Shown here: piece by piece, positions 1 to 11,788 of the stretch
Layout: each line of letters starts with the position of its first letter
How positions within the stretch are numbered: the first letter of the stretch is position 1
Assembly: GCA_030063045.1 (NCBI GenBank)
Contig: JAQSEB010000004.1
Coordinates: forward strand, 186,001 to 250,000
Source of the DNA: Pratylenchus scribneri
Lineage: Eukaryota; Nematoda; Chromadorea; Rhabditida; Pratylenchidae
Direction: 5' to 3'
DNA length: 64,000 nt
Made by a program: the position numbers and the translations under genes
The notes under the pieces: generated by a model
The model's input: the letters and a program-made list of their open reading frames with translations, nothing else
What the model was told of the DNA's origin: nothing
Database searches by the model: none

Positions 1-744
1 CGGTCTTCAATGATTTGCTGGATGTTTGGTTTTGTTTGGTAGATTGAAGCGAATTGAAATTTGAAGAGGCACCGGCCACAAGACTTGGAAAAGAAGACAT
101 CGAGGTTGAAGGAATTGTATTTTGTTGTGAATTGTAATTGCTATAAGCCGTAATGTTGCTGAGCATTGAAACGAAATCTGTTAAGAGTAATGGTGGTTTT
201 AATAAAAGAATTTACTTAAATTATGTACCTCTGCTTAACTTGACTTCTTCCATCATTTCATCTGCTGCAGCATCGCCACCGTCCTGCTGATTTTCGACTG
301 TTGGATCTGTATTACATGATATTATTTTTTCTTAAATTATTTAATTACTTGAATCTATTGTTTCAAATGAAAGTCGATCTTGGACTTCTTCGTTCAATTC
401 ATCTTCATTGTCCTCCGATTCCTCCTCCATTGCGCTGGTTCCCTCTTTCTTCCTTTTTAATCCAAGTTTGCCAACTTTTTGAGTGTTTCCATCCGCTTCA
501 ACTTTTTCCAAATAGAGCTCCGGATGTTTTGCTTTCAGATGACAACGAAGAATGCTTGTTGAACGTGCTAAAATATGGAAATTATATATTCTCTAATTTG
601 CAAATAATTTAGGTAACCTGTTCCTCTTTCCTTTGTCCAATCACAATTGTTACAAGTTGCAATATTTCCATCATCGCTTTTCTTGAACCAATACCACCAA
701 GAAGACTTTTCTACCGCTTCTGTTTTTATTTTCTTCATTGACAT
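1..744 (-). CDS. BED-type zinc-finger protein, partial (N-terminal part)
   Basis: The protein starts MSMKKIKTEAVEKSSWWYWF at 744 and continues off the left edge. Four exons are visible, with GT-AG introns at about 182-229, 291-349 and 561-611. Residues about 15-60 have the BED finger layout: aromatic WWYWF, then CNNC, then RCHLKAKH as the His pair. This is typical of DNA-binding proteins derived from hAT-type transposases or of chromatin boundary factors. The following part is acidic (EEESEDNEDELNEE) and then Ser/Asn/Gln-rich. I chose the first ATG of the open frame; an alternative ATG lies two codons later. Function beyond DNA binding cannot be stated because the C-terminus is outside the window. 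It is divergent from the RING-like gene that starts at 1848. Confidence 0.7.
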
Positions 745-1847
745 GAAACTTTAAAAAATGATGATGATCCAAATAAATAGATATTATTTTTTCGATCAAA
801 ACTTAAACTAAAAATTAAGAAAATACAATCATTAATCAAATAATTAGTAAAAGTAAATTGAAAATTTGGGTTCGGCGCGTTTCGCGATTTTCTCGGTTAT
901 GTTATGTCATTCTGCCCACTTAACATACCTAACCTAATCCGATATCCGATCCGGTTTAAAACCTACATCATAAACCTCAAAGAATATTAAATATTGCGGG
1001 TTGATTGATTAAATCCATTCCATCTCATATTTTTTTACCTAATAAATTATGGGTCAATTGTTTTGAATAAAATATATATTTATTGATTAATTGTTTAATA
1101 ATGATTTTACCGTAATTCTTCTATTAGAAGCCCACCTTCTATTTGAAGCCCACCTTCTATTTAAAGCCCACCCTAGAGCGTCACTGAAATTTATAAGCCC
1201 ACCTTCTATTTGAAGTCCACCTTCTAATAGAAGCCCACTCCTCAAAAAAATTTTTTTCCATTTTTGATTTTCTAAAGATGTTTTGAATTGTCAAAACATG
1301 TTAAATATGTTGTGAGTTGTAAAAACATTAAAAAAAACATATTTAGAATCTTAAAAACATGTTGTGATTCCAAAAACATGTTCAGAAACATGTTGTGAAT
1401 TCCAAAAACATCTTGTTTTTAGTCTAAAAATCATGTTTCGAATTGCAAAAAAAATGTTTGAATTTCAAAAAAATGTAAAAGAAATGTTTTTAATTGCAAA
1501 ATCATGTTTCTGATATATAAATTATAAAAAATTTAATAAAAACATGTTTTGTAATTGCAAAAAATGTTCTGATTTTTTACAAATTTTATTGAATAAAATT
1601 TAATTTTCATCCATTTACCTTCTCTGAAATTTATAAGCCCACCTTCTATTTGAAGCCCACCTTCTATTTAAAGCCCGCCCTAGAGAAGCTAAGAAATTAT
1701 AAGCCCATGGGCTTCTAATAGAAGAATTACGGTATATTATTTTGATCGATAATTTTCATATTTCATTTAAAAAAATGTAATTCTTAATTAATTTATTTGT
1801 CTAGAAAGAATCGTAAAATTTAGTTGAATTTCTTATATTCCACAACA
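745..1847. other. Divergent intergenic region
   Basis: This region separates the BED gene (-) and the RING-like gene (+). Apart from the MITE at 1108-1734 I see only AT-rich sequence. No ORF of note and no recognisable RNA gene are present. Promoters of both genes presumably lie here. Confidence 0.5.
1108..1734. mobile_element. MITE with TA target duplication (family 1, copy 1)
   Basis: The left end TACCGTAATTCTTCTATTAG and the right end CTAATAGAAGAATTACGGTA are perfect inverted complements, flanked by TA as in Tc1/mariner-type elements. The interior carries several repeats of 'gaagcccaccttctatttg' and AT-rich filler with 'aaaacatgtt' motifs, and has no coding capacity. It fills the space between the divergent BED and RING-like genes. 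Related shorter copies sit at 21043, 45170 and 59341. Confidence 0.8.
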
Positions 1848-3376
1848 ATGTCGAATATAAAATCTTCATCTCCATTAATGGTTATTGGTACACGAAATTG
1901 GACAATGATGAATAATTCAATAAAATCAATCATCACGGAGGACAAAAATTGGATCCATCTCATTATTAATTTCTATGTAAGCTTAAAACCAAAATAAATA
2001 TTTAAATTTATTTGATTTAAGCGAGATGAAGAAATCCTTCCGAATATTGCCGTGACCACAATGCCTGCAAAGGAATTATTTTGGGAGTTGGCCGTTCAAG
2101 AAGATAAATCGACAAAACCCACCGACTGCATTTTACCTCATCAATGGAGCAAAAAGGACGCCCAATATTGGGAAAAGCGGAAATATTCTAATGGTGAATC
2201 GGTGGTGCTTTCCTTACATTGTGATCCGCAAGAACCGGGGAAAATAAAGGTTTGCATCAAATTTATTAACGGACCCATTCAACTGGGCGTCGACGCTTGT
2301 ACCAATTTAGGATGAAACTGATATTGATGATTTTGGTGTCAAATTAACGAGCGCACTCCTGGCTATCGATTGATATAGGATTTAATTTGGTTTGGTTAAG
2401 ATTTGATTGAATTGTGTTCAAAAAACCATCAAAAATTTGCTAAATTATAATAATAGTTCTTTGGTGGTTCTTTTAAGTACAACACTGCTGATTCTGAACT
2501 AAACCAAATAAACTTTATATCAATATCAATCGATAGCCGGAAGTACGCTCTTTAATTTGACACCAAAATCATCATTATCGGTTTTGCCCTTAATGAACTA
2601 GAAGCGACGGCGCCTAGTTGTATTGTGCCGCTTATTAAAGTAACAAATTTCTCTTTTAGATTGTTTTTGAACACAAAAATACGGTCTCAAATGTCTACAA
2701 ATTCCCACTGTGTCCAATTCAACAAGATGCCTATCTTCTATTTTTGGCACCGCTGAACAAATTTGTTAGTTCAATTTTTAAATAAATTTTAAAATTTAAC
2801 AAATTTCAGCGCAAAATGAAAAACCAATGCAATCCGCTGTCAATTTTGACCACCGCTGAATTCATGAAAGAATTCTCTGCGCGGATTAATCAAGGCAACC
2901 AGCATAAGAAACAACCACCAAAGACCAATATTTCATGCATTGCGGCATGTGGACGGAAAGCCCAAATTGTATTCATCCATTGTGGCCATTGTGTGTTTTG
3001 TTCAAAATGCATTGGCTCATACAAGGATAAGAAATGCCCAATTTGCACTAATCCATTTGGTTAGCCAATTAAAGATTATTATTTTGTCATTTTGGATTGA
3101 TTTTCAGTCGAAGATGAATTAATTTCCATTTCCAAGAATACCCGTCAACTAACAAAATGTTTGGTATGCCCGCCTAAATTCAATTGCAATGTGATGAATT
3201 CAATGATGATTCCGTGTGGTTGCATTATTGGTAATCAAGTTTTAGATATTTTCCATTATAAAACTATTAATTAAGGTTGCCACAAATATTCCCAACGAGC
3301 AATCGGCCAAGGTGACTTATGTATGAATTGCAATGAGACGGTGCAAAATTTGGTGAAAGTTTATGTTCAAGAATGA
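1848..3376 (+). CDS. RING-like zinc-finger protein of unknown function
   Basis: Six exons can be joined: 1848-1976, 2022-2288, 2660-2764, 2810-3059, 3108-3230 and 3276-3376, giving about 324 residues. The N-terminal half is not recognised. The C-terminal half has a C3HC4-like cluster (CIAAC, then HCGHCVFCSKC, then CPIC), followed by a second Cys-rich stretch (CLVC, IPCGC, CHKY, LCMNC) that looks like a degenerate second finger. A RING/E3-ligase or other zinc-binding role is inferred from spacing only. The long intron between exons 2 and 3 is almost entirely a palindromic element (2280-2620). Its exact donor is uncertain (GTC at 2289 preserves frame), and an alternative with a 20-nt intron is unlikely. 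Confidence 0.6.
2280..2620. mobile_element. Palindromic MITE forming an intron (family 2, copy 1)
   Basis: The ends CAACTGGGCGTCGACGCTTG and the inverted complement of CGACGGCGCCTAGTTG match imperfectly. Inside, 'aaactgatattgatgatttt' on the left mirrors 'aaaatcatcattatcggttt' on the right, and the match continues through a 'ctatcgat' core. The element covers almost the whole third-exon-flanking intron of the RING-like gene, and its outer repeat reaches into coding sequence. The same family lies in the SLCO gene at 22853-23177. Confidence 0.75.
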
Positions 3377-3572
3377 TAGATGAATGAATGGATGGATTGG
3401 AAGATCTCATCAAATCATTACCAAAAAACCCAGCACGGGAATTGACCATCAGAGATATCGTTTAGATCTTCAATTTATTGTTTTCAATTTATTGTTTCAT
3501 TTTTAAATTTTATTGCAAACAACGAATAAATAAATATAAAATTCAACAATGATTGTATTTGTATATTTAAAA

Positions 3573-5860
3573 TTAATTTTCATCTTCACTGTCTTCTTCC
3601 CCATTATCATCGCTTGATGAGCTGTCTTCATCCACTTTTTGAGGGGCCACACAAGTATTCTGTAAATTTTGAAGGGTTAAATTAATTAAAAATAAAACAA
3701 TTACTTGTTTATTTCCAACTGCTTTTAATTTTTGAATATTTTCTTCCAATTTTTGACGCTGTTCTTCCGCATTTTCCTTCCCTCTTCCCAATAACCAATT
3801 CCTCATTTGTAAAAGTAATTTGGCAGTTGGGTCCAATGTTCCATCTTCGGAAATTGTATCAAATTCATTATTCAATATTTCGGCAATCCATTCCGACAGT
3901 TCAAAAGTATAAAGGTCCATTTTATTGCAGATATGTTCGGCGAGCACTTCACAAAACCAATTGTCCTTATTAAAACATTATTTATTAATAGAAGAAATTA
4001 AAAATTAAAAGGCTATTTTACTTAGTGCCCAATAATAATCCTATATATAATTTTAGAAGTGTCTGTCTGTCTGTCCCTCGATTTTCTCGGAGATATGTGG
4101 ATGGATTGAGCTGAATTTTTGTACTCAGGGGTTTTCGGGGGTGCTGATCACAACCAGATAGTTAGTTTTTTGATTTGGCCAAGTCTCGCGCAGCTAGGCC
4201 ATAAGTTATGGCCAAGTTTGGTAATGATAATTTTTGATGATGAAAATGTCGAGTATAGGGTAACCGAGGGTGCTGAAGACGATGGTAATAATGGTTTTGC
4301 ATTTGGTTCAAGTCTCGCGCAGCTAGGCCACAGCGTTATGGCCAAGTTTGGTGATGTTGGATTTTGATGATGGAGAAGTGAAATATAGGGTAATCGACCA
4401 TGCTAAAGATGATGGTGATAATCTTTTTGCATTTGGTTCAGGTTTTGGCCATGAAATATGCAAATTTTATTTTCTATGGAATGTGGAGTATTCCGCAAAA
4501 ATGTGGAGTATTCCACAAAAATGTGGAGTATTCCACAATTATGTCAAGTAATATTTAATTATTGTGAGATTTGATGATTGAAATATGAAAATTTAGGGTA
4601 ATCGATGGTGTTGAAGATCCTATATATAATTTTAGAAGAAATTGTTTGTTTGTCCCTCTATTTTTCTCTATGTTTTGCAAGATGAAATGAGCTGATTTTT
4701 TGTACTTGGGAGTTTTCGAGGGTGCTGATGCAGAATTTCCAATCAGTTTTTTGATATGTCCAAGTCTCGCGCAGCTTGGCATAAGTTATGGCCAAGTTTA
4801 GTGATTTTAGATTTAGGTGATGAAAATGTTTAATATATGATAATCGATAGTGCTGATTATTATGGTGATAATGGTTTTGTATTTGGTTTGAGTTTTGGCC
4901 ACGAAATAGGCAAATTTTTGTTGAGATGGAATAGTTCAACAGAATTAGGAATAGTCCTAAGATGTGGAATAGTTCAACAGAATTAGGAATAGTCCTAAGA
5001 TTTGGAATAGTAACAGTATTAGGAATAGTCCTAAGATTTGGAATAGTTCAACAGAATTAGGAATAGTCTTAAGATTTGGAATAGTTCAACAGAATTAGGA
5101 ATAGTCCTAAGGTTTGGAATAGTATATAGTAGAATTGATTGATGATTTGTTTAATGACTAGGATAGCGCAGATGGTAGAGTGGTAGACTTTTGCTATGTG
5201 GGTCAAGTTCGATTTCCAGTTGTGACAAATAATTTTCTTTATCATTTTTTGCATTTTATCCTTCACAGTTCAATTCTCTGAGCCCCGAAGGGGCGAAGAT
5301 TATTATGGGAAATAATCGACGGGCGAGCGAAGCGAGCTGAGCCCCGAAGGGGCGAAGATGGGGACAACAGTCACACTTCCCTAGCTCAGAAGAACGCCCG
5401 ATAGGGCGTTCGACTGAGCTAGTTAAAATAATAATTAAATTGGAACCATTTAATTTTGTAAGGGAAAAATATCGAAAAGTATTTAAAATGGAAATTAATG
5501 GTTAAATGATTTTGTCCTAGACATCGAACTTGGTTCTGGACTTTGAATTCACCAATTTAATTTTGAACCAAAAAAGGAAAGGCGGTTTAAACGGTTTAAA
5601 ACCCTATAATTTTACTAGGATGTCTAGCCCTAAACTCATTGAACCGCTAAATTCTTTTCGATGTTTTTGAATAATTTTTTTTATAAATTTAATAGTAATA
5701 TCCAAAATTAGTAAATAATTACCTTAGCCGCAGTTTCATTGCCACCAAGCTGATTTTTAATTGCAAATTGATAGCAAGGCCATGTGTTAAGAACAAGTCG
5801 AACAATTTCTTTATATTTTTCATATTGTTCTTCAGTAATTCTGCTGCTTGATTTTGACAT
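3573..5860 (-). CDS. TSR2: TSR2 pre-rRNA-processing protein homologue
   Basis: Three exons (5723-5860, 3705-3965, 3573-3659) encode about 161 residues. The N-terminal part has the TSR2 signature with LNTWPCYQFAIKNQLGG. The middle has the family motif ILNNEFDTISEDGTLD. The C-terminus is an acidic Ser/Asp/Glu tail, also typical of the family. TSR2 is an escortin for ribosomal protein eS26 (RPS26) and acts in 20S pre-rRNA maturation. The start is the ATG of MSKSSSRITEEQ, the only one in the exon. The first intron is 1757 nt, far longer than its neighbours, because it holds a Helitron-like element and other repeats. It lies 149 bp downstream of INTS8 on the same strand. Confidence 0.85.
4925..5130. 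repeat. 38-bp tandem repeat (about 5 copies)
   Basis: The unit contains 'ggaatagttcaacagaatta' followed by 'ggaatagtcctaagat'. Five slightly divergent copies follow one another inside the Helitron-like element in the TSR2 intron. Confidence 0.85.
5160..5226 (+). repeat. Degenerate tRNA-like sequence
   Basis: Box-A-like 'tagcgcagatggtagag' and box-B-like 'caagttcgatttc' are spaced as in a tRNA gene, but the acceptor stem does not pair. I read it as a tRNA-derived relic (SINE or pseudogene), not a functional tRNA gene. Confidence 0.45.
5381..5422. repeat. Strong 42-nt hairpin
   Basis: The arms CTAGCTCAG and GAACGCCC pair with GGGCGTTC and CTGAGCTAG around a short GATA loop. It sits just right of two direct copies of 'gagccccgaaggggcgaaga' (about 5280 and 5339). 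It is a candidate Helitron 3' hairpin. Confidence 0.7.
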
Positions 5861-6008
5861 TTCCTTTAATATATTATTGATGAATAAAAGGAAAATGTTG
5901 TTAAATATCTTTTAAAATGAAACATTTTTTTAATAAATTGAAAAATTTTAAAGCTTTTTATGCACTTTGAGAAAACACAGAAAAATAAACAAAAATAAAT
6001 AAAAAAAA

Positions 6009-9000
6009 TTAAACAATAAAAAATTGTTTGTAAAGCACTTCAATAAATCTCTCTTTCCTCCTTTTGTATTCTCGATTCAATGTTTCCACCGAATTATTCA
6101 TATTGATTGCTCGACTGGGCATTGATTTCAGCTAAAAATTGAACATTAGGTTCAAAAGAATAATTCGAAATTACCAATGATTGCCTGTAAAGTAAAAAGT
6201 CCAAAGGCTCATAAATGGCTAAAATGGCATTCAAATTAATATGAAAATTAATTTTTGGTTAAACCTGCCATCCTCTCCATCAAATGAATATCCGAAATCA
6301 ATGGAAAATATGATGGTCCCGAATCGACAGTAATTGGCGTTTTCCTCAAAAGTAAGTCGACCATATTCAAATGCGAATTTTCCTTTTCTTTCTCCTTTTT
6401 GTCTTTGTCCTTTTCCTTGTCCGTCGATCGCATTTGTCCAACAATTGTGGCCAATGTTGGCATTTGGAGGAAATAAAGTGATAATGAAAGTTTGCCATAA
6501 ATCTGAATATTTAAAAAAATTTAAAATCGAATAAAAATTCAAACCGTATTTTTGTCTCTTTGAATTCGTTCGACTTGTTTTTTTGCCAATTCATTGTCTT
6601 GTTCGTCCGCAATTCCCGGTTTTCCCAGCAAACCACGTTCAAATGCCATCAAAATTTCCAAATATAATTTGGCAGATTTGTGATATTTTTCTCGTGCTGA
6701 AAAATTAATTTTAATTAAATAATTAAAATTAAAAATTGAACCAAAAGCATAATCGGCGCGGAATCGGAGCCAAGGCAAATATATTGGGGCCACCAATTTT
6801 GCCTGCCTGCACAATAAATCCAAAACCCTTTCAATGTAGGGAACATCAATTTCATAGGAGCTAAAAATATTAAATTATTTTGGAATAAATTAATAATTAT
6901 TTTTAGTGCCCGGATAGTTATCCAAATATTTTCCAACTAGAATTCTAATTATAAATAAGCATTAAAAAAACAAAACTTTGTTTTTTAAAAGTAATTTTTC
7001 CCCCAGTGGAAATTTTGGTCAATTGGTGAGAAGCGACTAGGTTTTTATACCAAAGGGCGTAGGTTCGAATCCCACCAGCGACCAATAATTATTTATCTAG
7101 TCGAAAAAATTTTTTATGCAATTTTCTCTAAAAATTTAACAAAAATACACCCAAAAAAGTTTAAATTTTGCTACTAATAAATAATGTTCGATTTGATATG
7201 TGCACATTTCTCATTATTAAGGGCCTTAATAAATTTTACCTGTCAATTTTAAGTGGCTTCCAAAATTCCGGACTGTCTTCGTAAATATTCCTCCCAACCA
7301 TTCGAAGTAATTGAATGGAATAATTTTGTTGATGAATTGAGGATGCTCCATCATCACCGCCAACAATTGAGGTATCCATCATTGATTCGGAGGCGGTAAT
7401 ATTCAATGAAATGTTGAATGGTTTTTGATTTGTTGAAAGCATAAAATTATAGAGAAAAGAAGTCAATCCAATAAATATGCTAATTACGTCGAAATCCTTT
7501 AAAAAAATTATTTTAAATTATTTTTTATTTAAATTATATTTACCTTTATACTATTTAACACATCAAGTAATTGTTCTTTGTTGATGACAGCTTTTTGTTG
7601 ACTAAAAATAAATTTGATATTTAAATAAAATAAATATAATATTTAAAATAAATAATTTTAAATTTGTCTCCCGTTTCGAGATATAGGCAAAAACCGGTTT
7701 CAAAAGTGAACTTTTTGAGTTTGTATAGGTGAATTTTTTTTTGATTTTTGGATTTTGGGCCGGGAGAAAGAAAAATGCGCAGGAATGTGGGCTTTCCAAA
7801 AATATATGGTTTATAGGGTAAAAATTCTCAAAACCCTGGGCCCTAGAAGCCGTCAAATGAGGCCAAGTCGCAACTTTTTTTTATTTTTTAGCCGATTCGG
7901 GAAGAGAGTGAGGAAGTTGGATGGAGGTCGTGGGTTCGAACCCCACCAAGGTCAAATAATTTTTTTAGCTAAAGAAAAATTAAGAAAAGGTTTTTGGGGT
8001 GTTTAAAACATTTTTTATTGACTAAAATTGATACCAAAATAAAATAAATCAATTAAAATTTTTACCTTATTGATGAATTCAACAAAAAGGGTTGTGATAT
8101 AACTCTCCACATGACTTCATGCGCTATTTTGAATGCTTCATTCCGTTTATTTTCCTGTAATTTACTGAAAAACGTGGAAAATAAGACGGCAAAATTTGTA
8201 AATGGGGAGTCGAACTGAGGATGGTCCCGTAAATTTTCGAGGACAAATTTCCATTCGCGATTATTCAGAATGTATGAAATTAACTTAAATTATAAAATTA
8301 ATTTAAAAATAATTTAAAAAAACGTACATCTTTGCTGAGTGATTGAAATGATTGTTTATTTTTCATTGACATTTCCTTTATTGTTGGATCAACCAATTTT
8401 TTCAACTCCACTGTATCTTTCAAAAATTCATTCCGATCAATTGGCCTATAAAAATTGCAATTCCAATTGGCAAGCTGAATAATTCAAATTAATATTTTAT
8501 TTAATATTTAAATTTGTACCTGTATTCTCAATGCATCAAATAATATCAAATACGGATGTTCCCCAATGGCTTTACACTCTTCGCTGAATTTATTCACAAA
8601 TTTTTTCCATTTCTCTTCATTCTGAAATTTATTTACAAATTTTTATTTAATTAATAAAATTTACCCCTAGGCGAGCGAGTTGTTCCATTTTCCAGAGCAT
8701 AATTTGAAATCGATTAAAAAATCGTTCACCAGCTGTGCTCAAAATCGGGTCGGCGATTATTGGGGAAAATATCATCTAAATTCATAGAAAATAATTAATT
8801 TAAAATTAAATTTGTTAACTTTTTTGGCAATAATTTTAAGTTGGGAATCGAGTTGGGCAAATGAATTTCGTAAAATATTTATGTCAAAAGTTGTCAATAA
8901 ATTCCACAATGCATTTCGGTCGTTGGAAAATTCTAAATTTAATTTAATGAATATTTTTAAATAATTTTGGAATTTTTAACTTTACAATTATTAGGGCCTG

Positions 9001-11523
9001 ATAGTTATATAATATATTTTTTTACTAGATTTGTAATAATTATTATAAGGCAGAAAATTTTTAAACTTGGTTTAAAATTAATTTTCAACAGTGAAAATTT
9101 TGGTCAATTGGTGAAGAGAGTGGTCTTATTAAACCAAAGGATGTAGGTTCGAATCCCACCCGCGACCAATTTTCTTTTCCTATGAAAATATAATAATAAA
9201 AATAGATTCAAAAAGTGACTTAAAAAGCTAAAAATTTGAAAATAATTTTTATTTATTTATTATTATTTGTCTTAAATTTAATAATTTATTTTCCTCTAAA
9301 TGTAAAAAACCTTGTAATCGTTCTTCTGATGGAACTTGCGGTACTTCAACAGTGGAAATATTTGTAAAATTCCTTATGCGGAATCCATCAATTTGTAAGC
9401 CCATATTTGTGAATGTATCCGCAAATCCATGGCAATGAGTGCATAAAAAATAAATTGACCCAAGTAGTAATCCATATTTATTTGATTGATTTGTTCTTCT
9501 CAATTCATTTAATTCCGCATTAAAATTCTTTAAAATTAATTTAAAATATTTAATATTAAAAATAATTCACTTGAATGAGCAATCTTTGCATTGCATCCAG
9601 GCGTAATTCCCTTTCACGAAAGAATGTTGGCATTCGAAAACTTCCATTTTTTAACATTTCAATCAATAAATTTGTTGGAATTTGTCGTTGTTTTGGTCGA
9701 TGTTTTGCAAATTCAATTAATGGTTCTTCACCGTCTCTGTTAACATTGACCTGAATAAATTATTTTTATTGGTCAAAATTTAATTTTTATGAAAAAATAG
9801 AAATTGATGAAAGATTTTAGTGGTTTAATGGGTTATCTTTTTAGAGCCCCCAACCCTAAATCCAATCGATAGATCCCATCAAGGCGCGTTGATTTGATTG
9901 ATATAAATTCAGTGATGGTTTGATAAAATATTAAAGATTTTATAATGTTTAAACCATCTATGATATTTGGCTCAAAACCAATTTAAATTTGGTTAAACCA
10001 AAGCCAAATCATATCATTATCAAATGATGTAGCTCGAAGAGATCTATCGATTGATATATGTTTTGGGGGACTATAAGAAAGAAAATTGAACCATTGATTA
10101 AACCGTTATAATTTTTTTGTCATTTTTTTCCATTTTTATTTTATTAAAATTAACCTGAATTAAACCAAGCGCAATTGAATAACACATTATTTCGTCCTCA
10201 TTAATTGTAATTAAATAATTTTTATTTTGTAAATTTTCTTTATTCACATTTGTCCAATAATTTCGAAGCTTCAAAAAATTTATTAAAAAATTATTTTTAA
10301 AATATTTACCTCCTCCAAATGAATTCTGCTTTGTGTAAAATGTAGAGAACAAAAATGAGCGACCATTAAATCGAAAGATGTAATCATTTTAAACACAATT
10401 CTTTCCAAATGAAATTTTCCATTCTCAAAATTTGGTTTTGGGAAATCTAAAATGGCTAATATGGAATGTTCCTTAAAAAATTAAATTTAAAAAAAAATTA
10501 TTTGAGGCAAAAACCTTTGTAATAATGTCCAATTTTGGGTAAAAGCATTCTTTCAGGGGAATGTCAATTCCTTCAATTTCCAATTTTCCCTCATATTCAG
10601 CCAATTGATTCATTAATTTCACCGCTTGCGGCATTTTTTGTTGTACTTCAATTGTCGTTTGGGCCAATTTTTCGGCTTGCAATAAATTTGCGTCCACATA
10701 TTGATATCTTAATTTTATTATATATGCATAAATTTATTATTAAAAAATAATTTACGGATTGCTGACGGTCGGTTTTGCTGGAATAATTGGAAATTTGGCA
10801 TCCAAATTCACCGTAAAAATCCATCTGGCGTATAGCCAAGCAAAAAATATAGCCGATGGAGTGAATTTTTCGGTTGAAATGATAGAACAAATAAATGCGA
10901 ATGGATCATCCAAAAGTGATTGCTAAAATGCAATTTAATTATTATTAAATTAATTTAAATTGATTAATTAACCTCATTTTCATGCTCAAATGCCCACCGA
11001 ATTAATCTGTTGAAGAATGCTTGAATTCGAATAATATTTGAACTGGAAATCAGCAGAATATTTTATTGATTTTTTATAAAATTTAACCTTTTATTAAGTG
11101 CGTTGAGATCCCAACCAGTGGAGGCAAAACAACAAATTGCAAATAGCCAAAGATCCTCAGATTTGTGTCGAAGACAAATAAAATCCTCTGTTAATTTATC
11201 AAAATTAATTAAATTCTATTCAATTGTTTTTACCTTGATCAAAATGTTTTTGATCGAATTGTGCCAAATCACGGTCAGCCAGCAATGCTTGTTCAATAAA
11301 TTGATCGCACAGATTAATAAGTAATTGACTATCTAAATTTAATATTAAAAATAATTTTAATAATGTTTTTACCTTCACAAGAATTGAACAAATTAAATAT
11401 TTCTTGTCGGTTTACAAAATAATCGAACCTTTAAATAAATGAATTTAATTAATTAAATAATAATATTAAAACCAACCAGTTTTTCTGTGGTTGAAATTGT
11501 AGAAAATTCAATTGAATGTCCAT
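6009..11523 (-). CDS. INTS8: Integrator complex subunit 8 homologue
   Basis: This is a many-exon gene (about 17 exons, short introns). The N-terminus contains NWFDYF, LLINLCDQFIEQALLAD, FASTGWDLNALNK and FFAWLYARWIFTVNL followed by FPIIPAKP. These align in order with the start of animal INTS8 (WFEFLL, LIVQFLEQAS, AHLKWDLDILEKS, YNRWAI, QAKP). The C-terminus NSVETLNREYKRRKERFIEV matches the INTS8 end (NPEEVLQLAAQRRKKKFLQ). INTS8 is part of the Integrator complex that binds RNA polymerase II, cleaves snRNA 3' ends and recruits PP2A. Start is the ATG of MDIQLNFLQF. Introns host two tRNA-derived repeats (7015, 9101) and a palindromic element (9811). It is 266 bp downstream of OST3 on the same strand. 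Individual internal exons were not all verified. Confidence 0.8.
7015..7084 (+). repeat. tRNA-derived SINE-like sequence, copy A
   Basis: Contains 'ggtcaattggtgagaagcga' (box A position) and 'ggttcgaatcccacc' (box B), ending in 'agcgacca'. It is closely related to the copy at 9101, including about 100 bp of upstream sequence beginning 'gcccggatagttat'. It lies in an INTS8 intron. The 5' acceptor half is missing, so it is not a working tRNA gene. Confidence 0.6.
7890..7954 (+). repeat. tRNA-like relic with intact T-arm
   Basis: 'gtgggttcgaaccccac' is a perfect T-arm/box B, but upstream arms are not recognisable. It lies in an intron of INTS8. Confidence 0.4.
9101..9168 (+). repeat. tRNA-derived SINE-like sequence, copy B
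   Basis: Shares 'aaaattttggtcaattggtg', 'gtaggttcgaatcccacc' and 'gcgacca' with copy A at 7015. The related upstream block begins 'ggcctgatagttat' near 8996. It lies in an intron of INTS8. Confidence 0.6.
9811..10118. mobile_element. Palindromic MITE (family 3, copy 1)
   Basis: The left end 'gattttagtggtttaatggg' mirrors 'attgattaaaccgttataat' on the right. Internal 'ccaatcgatagatcccatc' mirrors 'gagatctatcgattgat'. It is non-coding, in an INTS8 intron. A related copy lies at 13152-13444. Confidence 0.65.
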
Positions 11524-11788
11524 TTATAATCTACTTAAATTTAATTAATTAATAATAAATGTTTTGAAATTAAATAAATAAAAAGTAAATAAATCGAATT
11601 ATTAATATCGATTAAATATAGATAAATAAAAATAATAGAATTAACAAATTTATTCTTTTTATGATAAATTAATGTTCAAATGTGTAATAAAATTAAAGAA
11701 ATAAGTCCAAATTATAATATTAATAAATAGGTAAAAGATGATCCCCAAAATTATTTAAAATTCATCCATCTCCATTTATTTATTCAAT

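Larger units (their letters stand above)
4039..5422 (+). mobile_element. Candidate non-autonomous Helitron/Helentron in the TSR2 intron
   Basis: The left end begins TCCTATATATAATTTTAGAA after an A. The right end is a GC-rich hairpin (5381-5422) ending in CTAG followed by T. A|TC...CTAG|T with a terminal hairpin is the Helitron pattern. A second TCCTATATATAA start lies at 4618, and the 'gtctgtctgtccct', 'ggccaagtctcgcgcagct' and 'aagttatggccaag' blocks recur after each start. This suggests a tandem or nested duplication. No Rep/helicase coding sequence is present. An internal 38-bp minisatellite and a tRNA-like segment lie inside. Confidence 0.5.

Noticed and set aside
2599..2659. A 20-nt intron (2640-2659) with a mini-exon at 2605-2639 in the RING-like gene
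   Set aside because: Frame is kept, but 20 nt is too short for known spliceosomal introns; a single longer intron from 2289 to 2659 is preferred.
7015..9168. Functional tRNA genes
   Set aside because: T-arms are intact but 5' acceptor halves and anticodon stems do not form; they look like SINE relics.
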